DNA from: IMCC45349 sp047219225
GTDB taxonomy: Bacteria; Bacteroidota; Bacteroidia; Flavobacteriales; Flavobacteriaceae
Assembly (NCBI RefSeq): GCF_047219225.1
Contig: NZ_CP178208.1
Coordinates: 1,302,001 to 1,366,000 of the forward strand
Direction: 5' to 3'
Length of the DNA stretch: 64,000 nucleotides
Positions 48,760-59,055 of this stretch are shown here, piece after piece; position 1 is the first letter of the stretch; each line of letters opens with the position of its first letter. Under the pieces are notes generated by a model that worked only from the letters and a program-made list of their open reading frames with translations, made no database searches and was not told where the DNA came from. The position numbers were made by a program, and so were the translations under genes.

Positions 48760-49791
48760 CTACTTCTTTAAATTAAGTCTTGCTAAACGGTTAACCTCTG
48801 TTTTAACAATACTATTCATTGCATTAGATTCGGCTCCAAGGTTTTTAAACAACAATCTATGCTGAAGCACTGGTTTTGCTAATGCTGCTAAATCGTCTTC
48901 TATTACATAATCACGTTTATGAATTACAGCATAAGCTCTTAAACATTTTAAAAGAATAATTCCTGCTCTAACAGATGCGCCAAGTACAATTCCCGAATGC
49001 TCTCTTGTGTTACGTACAATGTTTTTAATACTAACAATAATCTCATCATCAACATGTACTTCTTCGGCTTTCTCTCTAAGCATTAAAACATCTTCCATTT
49101 TTAATACAGCTTCAACCGAGTTTTGTGACTTTTGAATTTCTAATTGTTGCTTATATATTTCTAACTCTACATCTTCGCTTACATATCCAAAGTTTATCTT
49201 CATAAAGAAACGATCCAGCTGTGCATTTGGTAATGGATAAGTTCCTTCCATTTCTATTGGGTTTTGTGTAGCAATTACAAAGAATAAATCTTCTAATTTA
49301 TAAGTTCTATCTCCTATAGAAATTTGATTTTCTGCCATACATTCAAGTAATGCAGATTGCACTTTTGGAGAGGCTCTGTTAATCTCATCTGCTAATAAAA
49401 TATTAGAAAATAAAGGTCCTTTTTTGAAGATAAAATCTTTGTTAGCTTCATCATATAAATGCGACCCAATTAAATCCATTGGTAAAAGGTCTGGTGTAAA
49501 TTGTATCCTTTTAAAATCGGAATGGTCTTTTTCACCAGCCAACGAATAAGCCAATGTTTTAGCCATAACAGTTTTACCAGAACCTGGATTATCTTCTAAA
49601 AGAATATGTCCTTTAGCAACAAGACACGTAATAATTTGAATGATTTGTTCTCTATGCCCTTTAACAACCTTACCAATATTATTAATTAATGCGTCTATTT
49701 TTTGTCCTGCATTTTCAATAGAGTTGGATTCAAGTATAGATGTATCCATCTGTGGATGTTCTGTATTTGTATTTTCCATGTCTTGGTTCAT
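48760..49791 (-). CDS. MoxR family AAA+ ATPase
   Basis: 343 residues. Walker A LLEDNPGSGKTVMAKTL, Walker B ILLADEINRASPKVQSALLE, and sensor 1 FVIATQNPIEMEGTYPLPNAQLDRF. MoxR ATPases act as chaperones for metal-cofactor or cell-envelope complexes, with DUF58 vWA partners. Operon with DUF58, transglutaminase and TPR genes. Confidence 0.95.
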   Translation of the reverse strand: MNQDMENTNTEHPQMDTSILESNSIENAGQKIDALINNIGKVVKGHREQIIQIITCLVAKGHILLEDNPGSGKTVMAKTLAYSLAGEKDHSDFKRIQFTPDLLPMDLIGSHLYDEANKDFIFKKGPLFSNILLADEINRASPKVQSALLECMAENQISIGDRTYKLEDLFFVIATQNPIEMEGTYPLPNAQLDRFFMKINFGYVSEDVELEIYKQQLEIQKSQNSVEAVLKMEDVLMLREKAEEVHVDDEIIVSIKNIVRNTREHSGIVLGASVRAGIILLKCLRAYAVIHKRDYVIEDDLAALAKPVLQHRLLFKNLGAESNAMNSIVKTEVNRLARLNLKK

Positions 49792-49800
49792 AATTCTATG

Positions 49801-52461
49801 TTATTTTTTTAGGTTAAGATTCAACATGTAGTGAATCCATTTGTTTGGTTTTATGAAATTGAAAAACTTTTGCGATTTACTGTATTTAGATAATACCTTT
49901 TGATTAAAATCTGAATGAAAGTTTTTAACTATTGCTTCTTCATCACTAGTGAGCTCAGTCTTACTGTATTTTAACTTTTGATACACTTTAATAAATGCTT
50001 CAAAATTAGTTCCAAACTTAGGGTCTACAGTATCTCTTGCATACACCATAGGCGTTTGGTAACCTCTTGGAATTCCCATTTGATTAAGCACAAAATGTGC
50101 CTTTTTATAATTTATTTCGGACAGGTCAACTATGGAGTTATTGTTTTTTGTTTTATTAGACAACCACCAATAGTAACATATTGGCGAAAGCAACAATATT
50201 AGTAACCCAAGTAGTAAAACTATAATTATGTATATAGACCAATCGGTTATAGTTTTAACAACACTTTCTTCCTCTTCTTCCTTAGTTTCACTTAATTGTT
50301 CTTCTTCTATTGCTGGAACATGCACTTCCATAATAGTTACAGGATCAGGAAAACGTTTTATATAGTTTTCTATTGTTTCTGAGGCTCGCTTCTTTCTTAT
50401 TCTTGCTAATTTATAATCAAACGACACCATGACTGCTGTGTCTCCAAGTTTTACTTTATGTAGAGGAATTGTTGCTTCGCCAGCATAAACTTTAGCTTGG
50501 TTAACATCAAACTTCATGTCAACGATATTAGTGCTATCAAGCGAAATACCATTATCGTTTACAACCATTTGATCTACTCGTAATTCCATACGCTTACTAA
50601 TAGTATCAACAACAGTTACGACTCCCTTACCAACAAAGGTTTCTTTTGTAGGTGGTACTGGAGGTGTTGGATCTGGTTGTGGTGCTTGTTCTCCTTCTTG
50701 GTTACTAACAGTCATATCAAAATCTAACCATCCATATTCTGGTATATAAACCTGAGTCCATGCATGTCCTTGATCTCCATAAAACCAATACCAACCTGGA
50801 GTTTTAAAACTTCTGTCTACTGTCATAAACCCAACTGCAACCCTTGTTGGAATTCCTAATGATCTCAACATAAATAGAGATGATGTTGCATAATAGGTGC
50901 AATATCCTTTTTGCGTATTAAACAAAAACTCCTCTAACATACTTGCATTTGGAATGTTAGGGTCAGACGGTTTTCCTGGTGTTAACGTATATACAAATAA
51001 CGGTTTACCATCCTCTTTTTCAGACAAGAAATAGTTTCTAATACTTAATATTTTGTCAATAGCTGTTTTGTCTCCTTGCGTAAGGCTATCTGCTAACTTC
51101 CCTATTCTCTTATACAAATCACCTTCAGGCATTTCTGTATAATAATCCATAAAACGCTCACTCTCTCCATCATAGTTTTTGGCTTTTCTTAAAGTACGAT
51201 AACGTTTTTCTTGATAATCAATTATAGCTTGATTAGGTGTGTTATATACAAAGTAGGCGCTGTTAAGTTCTGATACTTCAGAGTAAACATTATATGCAAA
51301 TTTGTATTCCTCTTTAAACTCTTCTTCTATTGAAATAGGTTGACATGCATAAGCTGTACTTGGTGCTACAAAAACCTCTGGGTCAAGATTAGCAATGTAC
51401 ATCGTACTTTTCACTTGCTTTTTAGAACGCTCCATTTTATCGTAAACTAAAACGGAATCGTTTTGCTGACTAAAATACTGAGGTATTGTGGTTGGATTTG
51501 GCAAAAACAAATCCTTAACGATACTGTCTGGATCAACTTCAAACTGCTCTAATACTGGATTGTATTGATTTAAATGGTATAAAGTAATATACTGAGGATT
51601 CGGCGTTGTTTCGTTTATAAAATTATCAATATTAGCACAAAAAAGAAGTTCTTCAGACACGTTTAATTGGTCTCGAAGTCCAGTATAATCATCTAAATTA
51701 AATTTAGTTTTTGAGCCACCTCCACCATCGTCAGAATCGTTGTCATCACTATCTTCATCTCCTTCACCATCTTTATCTTCTTCATCGTCACCTTGTGCTT
51801 TAGAAATTTCATTTTGAATATTATCTAACTTAGAATCTAAAAGCTGAACCGTTGTCCAAAACAAGAAAAGCGCCAATAACGAAAACAGTAAAATTCTTCC
51901 AACTACCATTAAGTAGTTTGTTTTCTTCTGTTTTTTAATAGTCTTAAGCAGTTCTTTAACAAACAGTCCATAAAACAAATACAATACAGTAGGTGCTATT
52001 AACCATATCATTTCATTTACATTGGACATTTCTAAATCTGAAATAAGAATGACTGATACAGTTGTTAAGAGTATTGAAAACACTATTAAATAATAGCGCC
52101 ATTTTGAGATAGCAAATCCCGAAAACCATCCAAATACAAAAATGAATGTGTTTATTTTAAACCTATTGGCTACATAATAAGCATCAAACTCATTAAAAGA
52201 GGTTGCGCTTATAGAATTGTAAACAATATTCACTACTAAAACGAGTAATCCAAATATAATTAAGAACCTAATTTTAGTTTTGTGTAATAAATACGCTGTA
52301 ATAATTCCTATGGCAAAAACACCAACTAAAAGGTGTTTATTAATGAATAACAGCGCATAATATTCTGACAAGAAATCCAGTAAAGGATACATGATAAGTA
52401 TCGTAGGTAAAATCAAAAAAATCAACCCAAGTGCCAGTTCTTTATAGTCTACATTTTTCAT
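49801..52461 (-). CDS. Membrane transglutaminase-like protein (DUF3488/DUF4129 type)
   Basis: 886 residues. About six N-terminal membrane helices, then an extracytoplasmic transglutaminase-like domain: GYCTYYATSSLFMLRSLGIPTRVAVGF holds the Cys, QGHAWTQVYIPEYGWLDFDMT the His and Asp. A very acidic Gly/Asp/Ser linker near residues 228-252 precedes it. One C-terminal TM helix and a cytosolic domain (DUF4129-like). Typical partner of DUF58 and MoxR genes. The stop of DUF58 overlaps its start by 4 bp. Confidence 0.87.
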   Translation of the reverse strand: MKNVDYKELALGLIFLILPTILIMYPLLDFLSEYYALLFINKHLLVGVFAIGIITAYLLHKTKIRFLIIFGLLVLVVNIVYNSISATSFNEFDAYYVANRFKINTFIFVFGWFSGFAISKWRYYLIVFSILLTTVSVILISDLEMSNVNEMIWLIAPTVLYLFYGLFVKELLKTIKKQKKTNYLMVVGRILLFSLLALFLFWTTVQLLDSKLDNIQNEISKAQGDDEEDKDGEGDEDSDDNDSDDGGGGSKTKFNLDDYTGLRDQLNVSEELLFCANIDNFINETTPNPQYITLYHLNQYNPVLEQFEVDPDSIVKDLFLPNPTTIPQYFSQQNDSVLVYDKMERSKKQVKSTMYIANLDPEVFVAPSTAYACQPISIEEEFKEEYKFAYNVYSEVSELNSAYFVYNTPNQAIIDYQEKRYRTLRKAKNYDGESERFMDYYTEMPEGDLYKRIGKLADSLTQGDKTAIDKILSIRNYFLSEKEDGKPLFVYTLTPGKPSDPNIPNASMLEEFLFNTQKGYCTYYATSSLFMLRSLGIPTRVAVGFMTVDRSFKTPGWYWFYGDQGHAWTQVYIPEYGWLDFDMTVSNQEGEQAPQPDPTPPVPPTKETFVGKGVVTVVDTISKRMELRVDQMVVNDNGISLDSTNIVDMKFDVNQAKVYAGEATIPLHKVKLGDTAVMVSFDYKLARIRKKRASETIENYIKRFPDPVTIMEVHVPAIEEEQLSETKEEEEESVVKTITDWSIYIIIVLLLGLLILLLSPICYYWWLSNKTKNNNSIVDLSEINYKKAHFVLNQMGIPRGYQTPMVYARDTVDPKFGTNFEAFIKVYQKLKYSKTELTSDEEAIVKNFHSDFNQKVLSKYSKSQKFFNFIKPNKWIHYMLNLNLKK

Positions 52462-53795
52462 ATGATTTGCCCTGTAAAATTAGTGTTAGACACTAGTGCC
52501 TCAATTTCTTTTTCGTTTCTTTTTACTTTTCTTCTAGCATTGGATAAAATCCACCTAAGTTTACTAAGTTCACTTTTTTGATCTTTCCTTAAAAATAGGT
52601 TTTTGATACTAAATAAATTTAGATTGTCTAAATGACGAGAGACCTTAACTATAATAATGTTTGATGCTCTTTTTTCTATTAAAGTAGATAACTCCTCGGC
52701 ACTAATTAATGTAGATACACATATTACAGATTCTCCTGCAGATTTTAAGTCATTAACCGAAAAATTATTTTGCCAACTAGCCGAACTTAACAAAAAGCCC
52801 ACACGATCTTTTTCATTAACCGTTACAAATTCATTAACTGCTTGGTCTATATTAAACGCTACTTTTTTATCTGTTTTCTTTATACTTAAACAAACATTAT
52901 AAACAATGTCTTTATAGTAATTAAGCATACTTGTTGCGTACGCTGAAGATAAATCTTTAGATATTAGATTATAAAAGCTTGTGTGAAAATTAACATGAGA
53001 TGCATAAGGATTCATAATCTCTGGAATTCGAATAACCAATTCTCTGTTTTTAGCAAAAATTTTCCACACAATTCTTCGTACATCATCACCAGCTTCAAAA
53101 TCTTTATAGTTTAAAAAGTCTCCTTGTACTTTTCTAGTAGTCTTTACTTTTTCTACTTCTTCTTTGGTTTTTGAAGGATTAATTTCATTTAAAGGCACAT
53201 CTACTTCTGCTGAATGCAAATAAAATGAGCTTGTAGATTTTTTATAAGTGGTGAACTTAAAAAATTGTAAATAGTCAATAAAACTAATTACAAACCCTTT
53301 AACGTGATATTGTTTTCTGTCTGGTAACCATATTAAAGAAGCACCTTCTTTAGGTAATAATTTTTCAAACCCTTTTGAGTATTTATTAAGTACAATGGTA
53401 TCTGAAAGACTTCCATTTTTAAACTCTATTCTTACTTTAATATATCCTAACAATGGTAATAAAGCCTTAGGTAAAGAGATCATGATTGGTACTTGACCTG
53501 CTTCTCCTTTAATACTACCATCGAGTCCAATATTAATTTTAGGTGTTATTCTTTTTCTGTTAATTATAAAATGTAAAAAGCATACAAGCGTATATACAAA
53601 ACCAACACCTATAATAATAGCAACAAAAACACCTAATAACCAAGCAAATAATTTAAGGTAAAGTGCAATAATAGTCTCTTCTTCAAAAAACTCAATTTTT
53701 GTAAAATAGACGGCAACTATTAGTACTAATGAAAAAATTAAGGCATTCCTCTTAATAGGTAGGAAACTAATAATTCTCGTAAAATTAATATTCAA
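52458..53795 (-). CDS. DUF58 domain protein
   Basis: 445 residues. Two N-terminal membrane helices (LIFSLVLIVAVYFTK, LFAWLLGVFVAIIIG), a beta-sandwich, then the DUF58 signature GDFLNYKDFEAGDDVRRIVWKIFAKNRELVIR. Its vWA-like part lacks a clear DxSxS. First gene of the MoxR operon. Confidence 0.9.
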   Translation of the reverse strand: MNINFTRIISFLPIKRNALIFSLVLIVAVYFTKIEFFEEETIIALYLKLFAWLLGVFVAIIIGVGFVYTLVCFLHFIINRKRITPKINIGLDGSIKGEAGQVPIMISLPKALLPLLGYIKVRIEFKNGSLSDTIVLNKYSKGFEKLLPKEGASLIWLPDRKQYHVKGFVISFIDYLQFFKFTTYKKSTSSFYLHSAEVDVPLNEINPSKTKEEVEKVKTTRKVQGDFLNYKDFEAGDDVRRIVWKIFAKNRELVIRIPEIMNPYASHVNFHTSFYNLISKDLSSAYATSMLNYYKDIVYNVCLSIKKTDKKVAFNIDQAVNEFVTVNEKDRVGFLLSSASWQNNFSVNDLKSAGESVICVSTLISAEELSTLIEKRASNIIIVKVSRHLDNLNLFSIKNLFLRKDQKSELSKLRWILSNARRKVKRNEKEIEALVSNTNFTGQII

Positions 53796-54219
53796 AGTGT
53801 TCTTTATTTGATTTATTATATTGAACCAACACCTACTTGTTTTGGGAGATTAAACGAGTTTGTGAATTGTTAAATCTACAAAAATAAATACGTGTACAAA
53901 ATCTCAAAATTATTTTTTGTGACAGTTTTATATATTTTTAACATTAACTTTTCTTACAATTTCGTTTTGAAGCTTTTTTTAGTTTTAATAAAACCTTAAT
54001 ACCTAAACTATAAGCTCTTTTAATTCAATTGCAAATCTATTAGATTTATAGTAAATTGATTACCCTCAGTTAACAGTAATTGTATCAAAAAGTTAAAGAT
54101 TTTGCAGTTCACAATAAATAAGGTATAATTGTTGCTTACATTTATAATAAATATATACTAAAACTCTTTTTTATCGTTAATAAAATAAATAATTTCGCAA
54201 TACAGCACTTATAATAAAC
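53796..54219. other. Long AT-rich intergenic region
   Basis: 424 bp between the divergent DUF58 operon and the gene at 54220. I see no ORF, tRNA or strong hairpin. It should contain the two promoters; TAATTTCG near 54188 is one base off the -7 consensus for the plus-strand gene. Confidence 0.6.
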
Positions 54220-54462
54220 ATGGGAAACAATAAAGGCACTTTAGATAACATTTTAGGGATACTAGGATTAGTTTCATTAGTAGCAATTGCTTATCAAGCC
54301 TTAAAATCTATTAATTCCGATACTGAAACTACAGTTATTTCAGATGATGCTTTAAAAGCTATTAAAGAAGATCCCAATGCCGCTGAGAAAATTAGAGAAG
54401 CTGTTGATGATTACCATGATAATGGTAAATGGAATGAAACTAAACTAGAATCAATCCTTTAA
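54220..54462 (+). CDS. Small membrane-anchored hypothetical protein
   Basis: 80 residues. One N-terminal helix (LDNILGILGLVSLVAIAYQAL) and an acidic helical tail (DDALKAIKEDPNAAEKIREAVDDYH). No family recognised. 9 bp before the next gene, likely cotranscribed. Confidence 0.6.
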   Translation: MGNNKGTLDNILGILGLVSLVAIAYQALKSINSDTETTVISDDALKAIKEDPNAAEKIREAVDDYHDNGKWNETKLESIL

Positions 54463-54471
54463 TCTTATGCT

Positions 54472-55668
54472 ATGAATCTTACTCTAGGTTTCATAGCCTT
54501 TTTTATTACAATTGTAATTCCCGGTATTTTATTCAGAAGATTCTTTTTCTATGGAGAATTCTCTAAGCAATTTAATACTAAAGATCCTGTCTTACATTCA
54601 ATGTTTTTTAGCATAATACCTGGAATTATTATACAACTAATTTCATTTATTATCTATAATTTATCTTTAGGTTTCGATTCGAGTTTTTTAGAAGTCTTTA
54701 CTATTTTTAGAGATATTGCGTCAGATGGTTCTAATGGAACGGAGGAGGCTACCAAAGAATTTATAAATAATCATATAATTACGTTTTTTCTATATTCTCT
54801 ATTTGTATTTGGTTTTTCTTCTTTTTTAGGTTGGATTTCAAGTAGAACAATAAGAATTAGAAAATGGGATAAAAAATATAAACTTTTCAGATTTAAAAAT
54901 CAATGGTATTACATATTTAGTGGAGAAGTATTAAATATGAAAAAATTTGAAGAGGCTCACAATGTGTCTTTTATGAATAATAAAGGTTTAATTCAAGATA
55001 CATTACTAACTTATGCTGATATTCTAGTTAGAGCTAGTGATGACAGAAAAGAGCTTTATACAGGTTACGTAGTGGATTATGATTTAAAAAGTGATGATAT
55101 TACTCAATTAGATAAAGTTTACTTAATTGATACTTATCGCTATAAAAAGAAAGAAAAAATCCTAGATGAAAATGGACTAGAAGTAAAAGATAAAGAAGCT
55201 TCAAAAGAATCAAATACAAAACCAACTAAATCTAGAAATAGAATTAAAGTACCTGGGGACATTTTTATTTTAAATGCAAATAATATTGTTAATCTTAACT
55301 TAACTTATGTTCCTTCTATAAAAAAGAAAATCTCTAACGAAAAAAAGAAAAAAGAAGAAAAACAAAAGAGGTACTCAAGAATTCAGAGAATTTATTTATT
55401 AGCCATATTTTTAATTATTTTAGCTCATTTCTTTTATAAAATAATTCATCTAGACAAAACTTTTTTAGCAGAATACCTAAATGATACAGGTTTCTGGGGG
55501 AAATTACTAGTAATTCTTTTTATAAATCAATTTCTTTCATTTTTCTCTCCTACACAAAATGAAGAGAAAAAGCTATCTTATAATTTTAGCGATTTTTGGA
55601 TTAGACTTTTTGTTCTAATTCTATGGGGTGTTTTATCTTATTTGTTTGTTATAAAATCTTTAATCTAA
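54472..55668 (+). CDS. Multi-pass membrane protein of unknown function
   Basis: 398 residues. Membrane helices near residues 1-20, 45-65 and 100-125. A cytosolic part (about 130-300) ends in a lysine-rich coil, followed by three more helices at the C-terminus. The N-terminal PGILFRRFFFYGEFSKQF resembles DUF6338-type phage-resistance-associated or membrane proteins only loosely. Function unknown. Confidence 0.6.
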   Translation: MNLTLGFIAFFITIVIPGILFRRFFFYGEFSKQFNTKDPVLHSMFFSIIPGIIIQLISFIIYNLSLGFDSSFLEVFTIFRDIASDGSNGTEEATKEFINNHIITFFLYSLFVFGFSSFLGWISSRTIRIRKWDKKYKLFRFKNQWYYIFSGEVLNMKKFEEAHNVSFMNNKGLIQDTLLTYADILVRASDDRKELYTGYVVDYDLKSDDITQLDKVYLIDTYRYKKKEKILDENGLEVKDKEASKESNTKPTKSRNRIKVPGDIFILNANNIVNLNLTYVPSIKKKISNEKKKKEEKQKRYSRIQRIYLLAIFLIILAHFFYKIIHLDKTFLAEYLNDTGFWGKLLVILFINQFLSFFSPTQNEEKKLSYNFSDFWIRLFVLILWGVLSYLFVIKSLI

Positions 55669-55790
55669 AACATATTTTAAACCCAACCTTTAAATAGGCT
55701 TAATTCAACTCAAAAACTAAAATAGTTAGAGTAACCATTCAGAGTGTCTTTAAGTTCGCATCAAATTGTTTATTATTAAACCTGTAGAAG

Positions 55791-55821
55791 AAAAAAAGCC
55801 TCACATTTCTGTAAGGCTTTT
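55791..55821 (-). terminator. Terminator after tRNA-Met
   Basis: AAAAGCCT and AGGCTTTT arms around a 12-nt loop. On the minus strand a T run follows. It lies 6 bp past the tRNA. Confidence 0.75.
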
Positions 55822-55826
55822 AAAGG

Positions 55827-55900
55827 TGGTCCCACTTGGGCTCGAACCAAGGACCCCCTGATTATGAGTCAGGTGCTCTAACCAGCTGAGCTATGGGACC
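55827..55900 (-). tRNA. tRNA with CAT anticodon (Met or Ile2)
   Basis: Minus strand: acceptor GGTCCCA with TGGGACC, D-arm GCTCAGCTGGTTAGAGC, anticodon arm CCTGA-CTCATAA-TCAGG, T-loop TTCGAGC. N73 is A, then CCT, so CCA is not fully encoded and CAA is absent. It is a normal chromosomal tRNA and a useful contrast to the array tRNAs. Confidence 0.95.
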
Positions 55901-55946
55901 AAATTGGGTGCAATATTACTACTTATTTTAATATTACAAAAGAAAT

Positions 55947-56360
55947 TTATTCTTTATTAGCAATCTCTTGGCATAACTCTATAAGTACACCATTGGTTGT
56001 TTTTGGGTGTAAAAAAGCAACTAACTTATTATCAGCACCTTTTTTTGGTGTTTCGTTAAGTACAATAAAGCCTTCGTCCTTTAATCTTTTTATTTCGCTT
56101 TCAATATCTTCAACATCAAAAGCAATATGATGAATTCCTTCTCCCTTTTTTGCAATGAATTTAGCAATTGGGCTATCCTCTTTGGTAGCTTCTAACAACT
56201 CAATTTTATTTGGACCTACTTGAAAAAAAGATGTTTTTACACCTTCACTCTCTACAGCTTCGGTTTTATAATGTGGCTCTCCAAATAACTTATTAAATAC
56301 TTCATTGGATGCTTCAATATCCTTTACAGCAATTCCAATATGCTCAATTTTTTTCATCAT
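55947..56360 (-). CDS. mce: Methylmalonyl-CoA epimerase
   Basis: 137 residues of the vicinal-oxygen-chelate fold. KIEHIGIAVKDIEASNEVF at the N-terminus, FQVGPNKIELLEA, and GIHHIAFDVEDIESEI carry the metal ligands. Epimerises (2R)/(2S)-methylmalonyl-CoA. Divergent from rbfA. Confidence 0.92.
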   Translation of the reverse strand: MMKKIEHIGIAVKDIEASNEVFNKLFGEPHYKTEAVESEGVKTSFFQVGPNKIELLEATKEDSPIAKFIAKKGEGIHHIAFDVEDIESEIKRLKDEGFIVLNETPKKGADNKLVAFLHPKTTNGVLIELCQEIANKE

Positions 56361-56415
56361 ACTACAAATTTAATCTAAAAGCGTAACCTTTTAAAGTATT
56401 TCAATAGAAATATGT

Positions 56416-56423
56416 TATTTTTG
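56416..56423 (+). promoter_or_regulatory. TAnnTTTG element adjoining the rbfA start
   Basis: TATTTTTG matches the -7 consensus exactly and ends 4 bp before the rbfA ATG, implying a leaderless or nearly leaderless mRNA. Confidence 0.45.
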
Positions 56424-56427
56424 CACC

Positions 56428-56820
56428 ATGGAAAGTAATAGACAAAAAAAGATAGCTTCTGTTTTACAACGCGACTTGGTAGATGTGTTGCAAAATGCTG
56501 CTTCTCAAGGAGGAATGCGTGGTGTGATAATTTCGGTAACTAAAGTAAATGTTACTGTTGACTTATCTATTGCTAAAGTTTATTTAAGTATTTTCCCTAT
56601 TGATAAAGGAGAAGAACTGTTAGAAGGTATACAGTCTAACGCATCATTAATCAAGCATGAAATAGCGCAACGTACAAAGCATCAATTACGCAGAATGCCA
56701 CAATTAAGCTTTTATATTGACGACTCATTAGAATATATTGACCAAATTGATCGTTCTTTAAAAGGACTGGACAACCCAATAGACAATCCAGACTTACTAG
56801 ACAAAAGAAAGAAATCATAA
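56428..56820 (+). CDS. rbfA: Ribosome-binding factor A
   Basis: 130 residues. N-terminal RQKKIASVLQRDLVDVL and the KH-like core ITKV-type segment VTVDLSIAKVYLSIFP, then RRMPQLSFYIDDSLEY. Acts in late 30S maturation. Its stop abuts the TTG start of the permease gene. Confidence 0.95.
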   Translation: MESNRQKKIASVLQRDLVDVLQNAASQGGMRGVIISVTKVNVTVDLSIAKVYLSIFPIDKGEELLEGIQSNASLIKHEIAQRTKHQLRRMPQLSFYIDDSLEYIDQIDRSLKGLDNPIDNPDLLDKRKKS

Positions 56821-58026
56821 TTGAATTTTTCATTTTATATAGCTAAACGTTATTTGTTCTCTAAGAGCAAAAACAATGCTATAAATTTTATTACTATAAT
56901 TGCTGCTTTTGGTGTTATAGTAGGTTCTGCGTCATTATTTATAGTCCTTTCTGGGTTTGCTGGATTAAAGGATTTTAGCCTTCAATTTTCATCATTTGTT
57001 GACCCAGATTTAAAAGTATTACCAGCAAAAAATAAATCGTTTAACTTTAATGAAAATCTACAAAAACAGCTAAACAACATTGATGGTATTGCCTCTTATT
57101 CAAAAATAATTGAAGATCGCGTTATTTTAAATTGTGAAGACAAACATTTAGGTGTTACTTTAAAAGGTGTTGATGAAAATTATGCAACTTCAACTATAGA
57201 TTCTATTCTTATTCAAGGACAATGGCTAGAGTCTGAAGCACCACAAATAGTTTCTGGTTGGGGAATTACAAACGAACTCTCCTTTGGTATTTTCGATTTT
57301 GCAAAACCCATAAAAATTTATGCGCCTAAACCAGGAAAAGGACAAATTTCATCAATTAAAGGTGCTTTTAACACACTTAAAGTTGCTAATGTTGGTGTGT
57401 TTCAAATCAACGAAGAGTTAGACAATTCTATAGTTTATACCACCTTTGATAACGCTAAATATCTTTTTAACTACAATGATGATACAGTTAGTGCTATTGA
57501 GTTGATTTTAAGTCCAAATGCAGATATAGAACAAACTAAACAAGAGGTTACATCGCTATTTGGAGATAGCGTAATTATTAAGAATCGTTTTCAGTTAAAT
57601 GATGCCTTATATAAAATGTTAAACACCGAAAATCTAGCTGTCTACTTAATATTTACACTTATATTAATTATAGCGCTATTTAATGTAATTGGCTCAATTA
57701 TCATGATGATTCTTGACAAGCAAAAAAACATTGCAACACTGTATAACTTAGGTGCTACCTTAACTGAGGTTAAGCGTATTTTCTTTTACCAAGGAAGCTT
57801 AATGAGTGTTTTAGGAGGTGTTATAGGTATTGTTTTGGGATTTGCTCTAGTAGCATTTCAGCTATATGGTCCTGAGTCATTAAAAATAATGATAACACCA
57901 TCTTTAGCTTATCCTGTAACTATTAAACCTATAAACTTTTTAGTAGTTTTTGCTACCATTTCTGTGTTAGGAATCATAGCCTCAAAAATTGCTTCTAGCA
58001 GAATTAATAGTAAGCTTATAAAGTAA
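56821..58026 (+). CDS. FtsX-like permease (LolC/LolE type)
   Basis: 401 residues, TTG start directly after the rbfA stop. N-terminal KRYLFSKSKNNAINFITIIAAFGVIVGSA with TM1, a periplasmic MacB-like domain (about 45-250), then three TM helices with the FtsX motif LIIALFNVIGSIIMMILDKQKNIATLYNLGAT. Likely a lipoprotein-release transporter permease; its ATPase is elsewhere. The end overlaps the convergent dusB by 11 bp. Confidence 0.9.
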   Translation: MNFSFYIAKRYLFSKSKNNAINFITIIAAFGVIVGSASLFIVLSGFAGLKDFSLQFSSFVDPDLKVLPAKNKSFNFNENLQKQLNNIDGIASYSKIIEDRVILNCEDKHLGVTLKGVDENYATSTIDSILIQGQWLESEAPQIVSGWGITNELSFGIFDFAKPIKIYAPKPGKGQISSIKGAFNTLKVANVGVFQINEELDNSIVYTTFDNAKYLFNYNDDTVSAIELILSPNADIEQTKQEVTSLFGDSVIIKNRFQLNDALYKMLNTENLAVYLIFTLILIIALFNVIGSIIMMILDKQKNIATLYNLGATLTEVKRIFFYQGSLMSVLGGVIGIVLGFALVAFQLYGPESLKIMITPSLAYPVTIKPINFLVVFATISVLGIIASKIASSRINSKLIK

Positions 58027-59011
58027 ACTGATGGTTTGAGAAGTTTTCTTCTACCTCATCAAAAGCCGCAAATACATCTTTAGCATCATCGCTTGTTACC
58101 ATTTTGGTTCTGTATTCCTTAAAATGTGGAATACCTTTAAAATAGTTTGTATAATGTCTTCGTGTTTCTAAAACACCTAAAGTTTCACCCTTCCAATCTA
58201 TTGCCATTTGTAAATGACGACGTGCAGCTTCCAAACGTTCTGCCATTGTAATAGGTGCTAAATGTTCTCCTGTTTCAAAAAAGTGCTTTACTTGTTTAAA
58301 AAACCAAGGGTTTCCAATAGTCGCACGTCCAATCATACAACCATCTAAACCGTAACTATCACGCATTTCCATAGCACGTTCTGGAGAATCTACATCGCCA
58401 TTACCAAATACAGGAATATGCATTCTCTGGTTATTTTTTACTTCGGCAATAGGTTTCCAATCTGCATTCCCTTTATACATTTGTGCACGAGTACGACCAT
58501 GAATAGAAATAGCCTTACAACCTACATCTTGCAAACGTTCAGCCACCTCAACAATTCTTATAGAATCATGATCCCAACCCAAACGTGTTTTAACGGTTAT
58601 TGGTAAATGTGTGCGTTTTACCATTTCTGCAGTAAGCTTAACCATAAGGTCAATATCTTTTAAAATACCAGCTCCTGCGCCTTTACTCACTACTTTTTTA
58701 ACAGGGCAACCAAAGTTGATATCGATAATATCTGGTTTAGACTTCTCAACAATATCTACAGTTTGTAGCATACTATCTAGATTAGCTCCAAAAATTTGAA
58801 TACCTACAGGACGTTCCTTTTCATAAATATCTAGCTTCATTGTGCTTTTTGCAGCATCACGTATTAAGCCTTCACTAGAAATAAACTCAGTATATACTAC
58901 ATCTGCACCTTGCTCTTTACATAAGGCTCTAAAAGGTGGATCGCTAACATCTTCCATTGGCGCTAAAAGCAATGGAAAATCTGGAAGTTCTATGTTGTCT
59001 ATTTTTACCAT
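58016..59011 (-). CDS. dusB: tRNA-dihydrouridine synthase
   Basis: I chose the ATG at 59011 (MVKIDNIELPDFPLLLAPMEDVSDPPFR). 331 residues. FMN barrel with DINFGCPVKKVVSKGAGAG bearing the catalytic Cys, and GCKAISIHGRTRAQMY. Reduces uridines in tRNA D-loops; by extension it could act on D-arms of the array RNAs (inference). Confidence 0.93.
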   Translation of the reverse strand: MVKIDNIELPDFPLLLAPMEDVSDPPFRALCKEQGADVVYTEFISSEGLIRDAAKSTMKLDIYEKERPVGIQIFGANLDSMLQTVDIVEKSKPDIIDINFGCPVKKVVSKGAGAGILKDIDLMVKLTAEMVKRTHLPITVKTRLGWDHDSIRIVEVAERLQDVGCKAISIHGRTRAQMYKGNADWKPIAEVKNNQRMHIPVFGNGDVDSPERAMEMRDSYGLDGCMIGRATIGNPWFFKQVKHFFETGEHLAPITMAERLEAARRHLQMAIDWKGETLGVLETRRHYTNYFKGIPHFKEYRTKMVTSDDAKDVFAAFDEVEENFSNHQFTL

Positions 59012-59055
59012 AATATTGTGTGGCAAAGTTACATTTTTATTTATTTTGCAAATGA

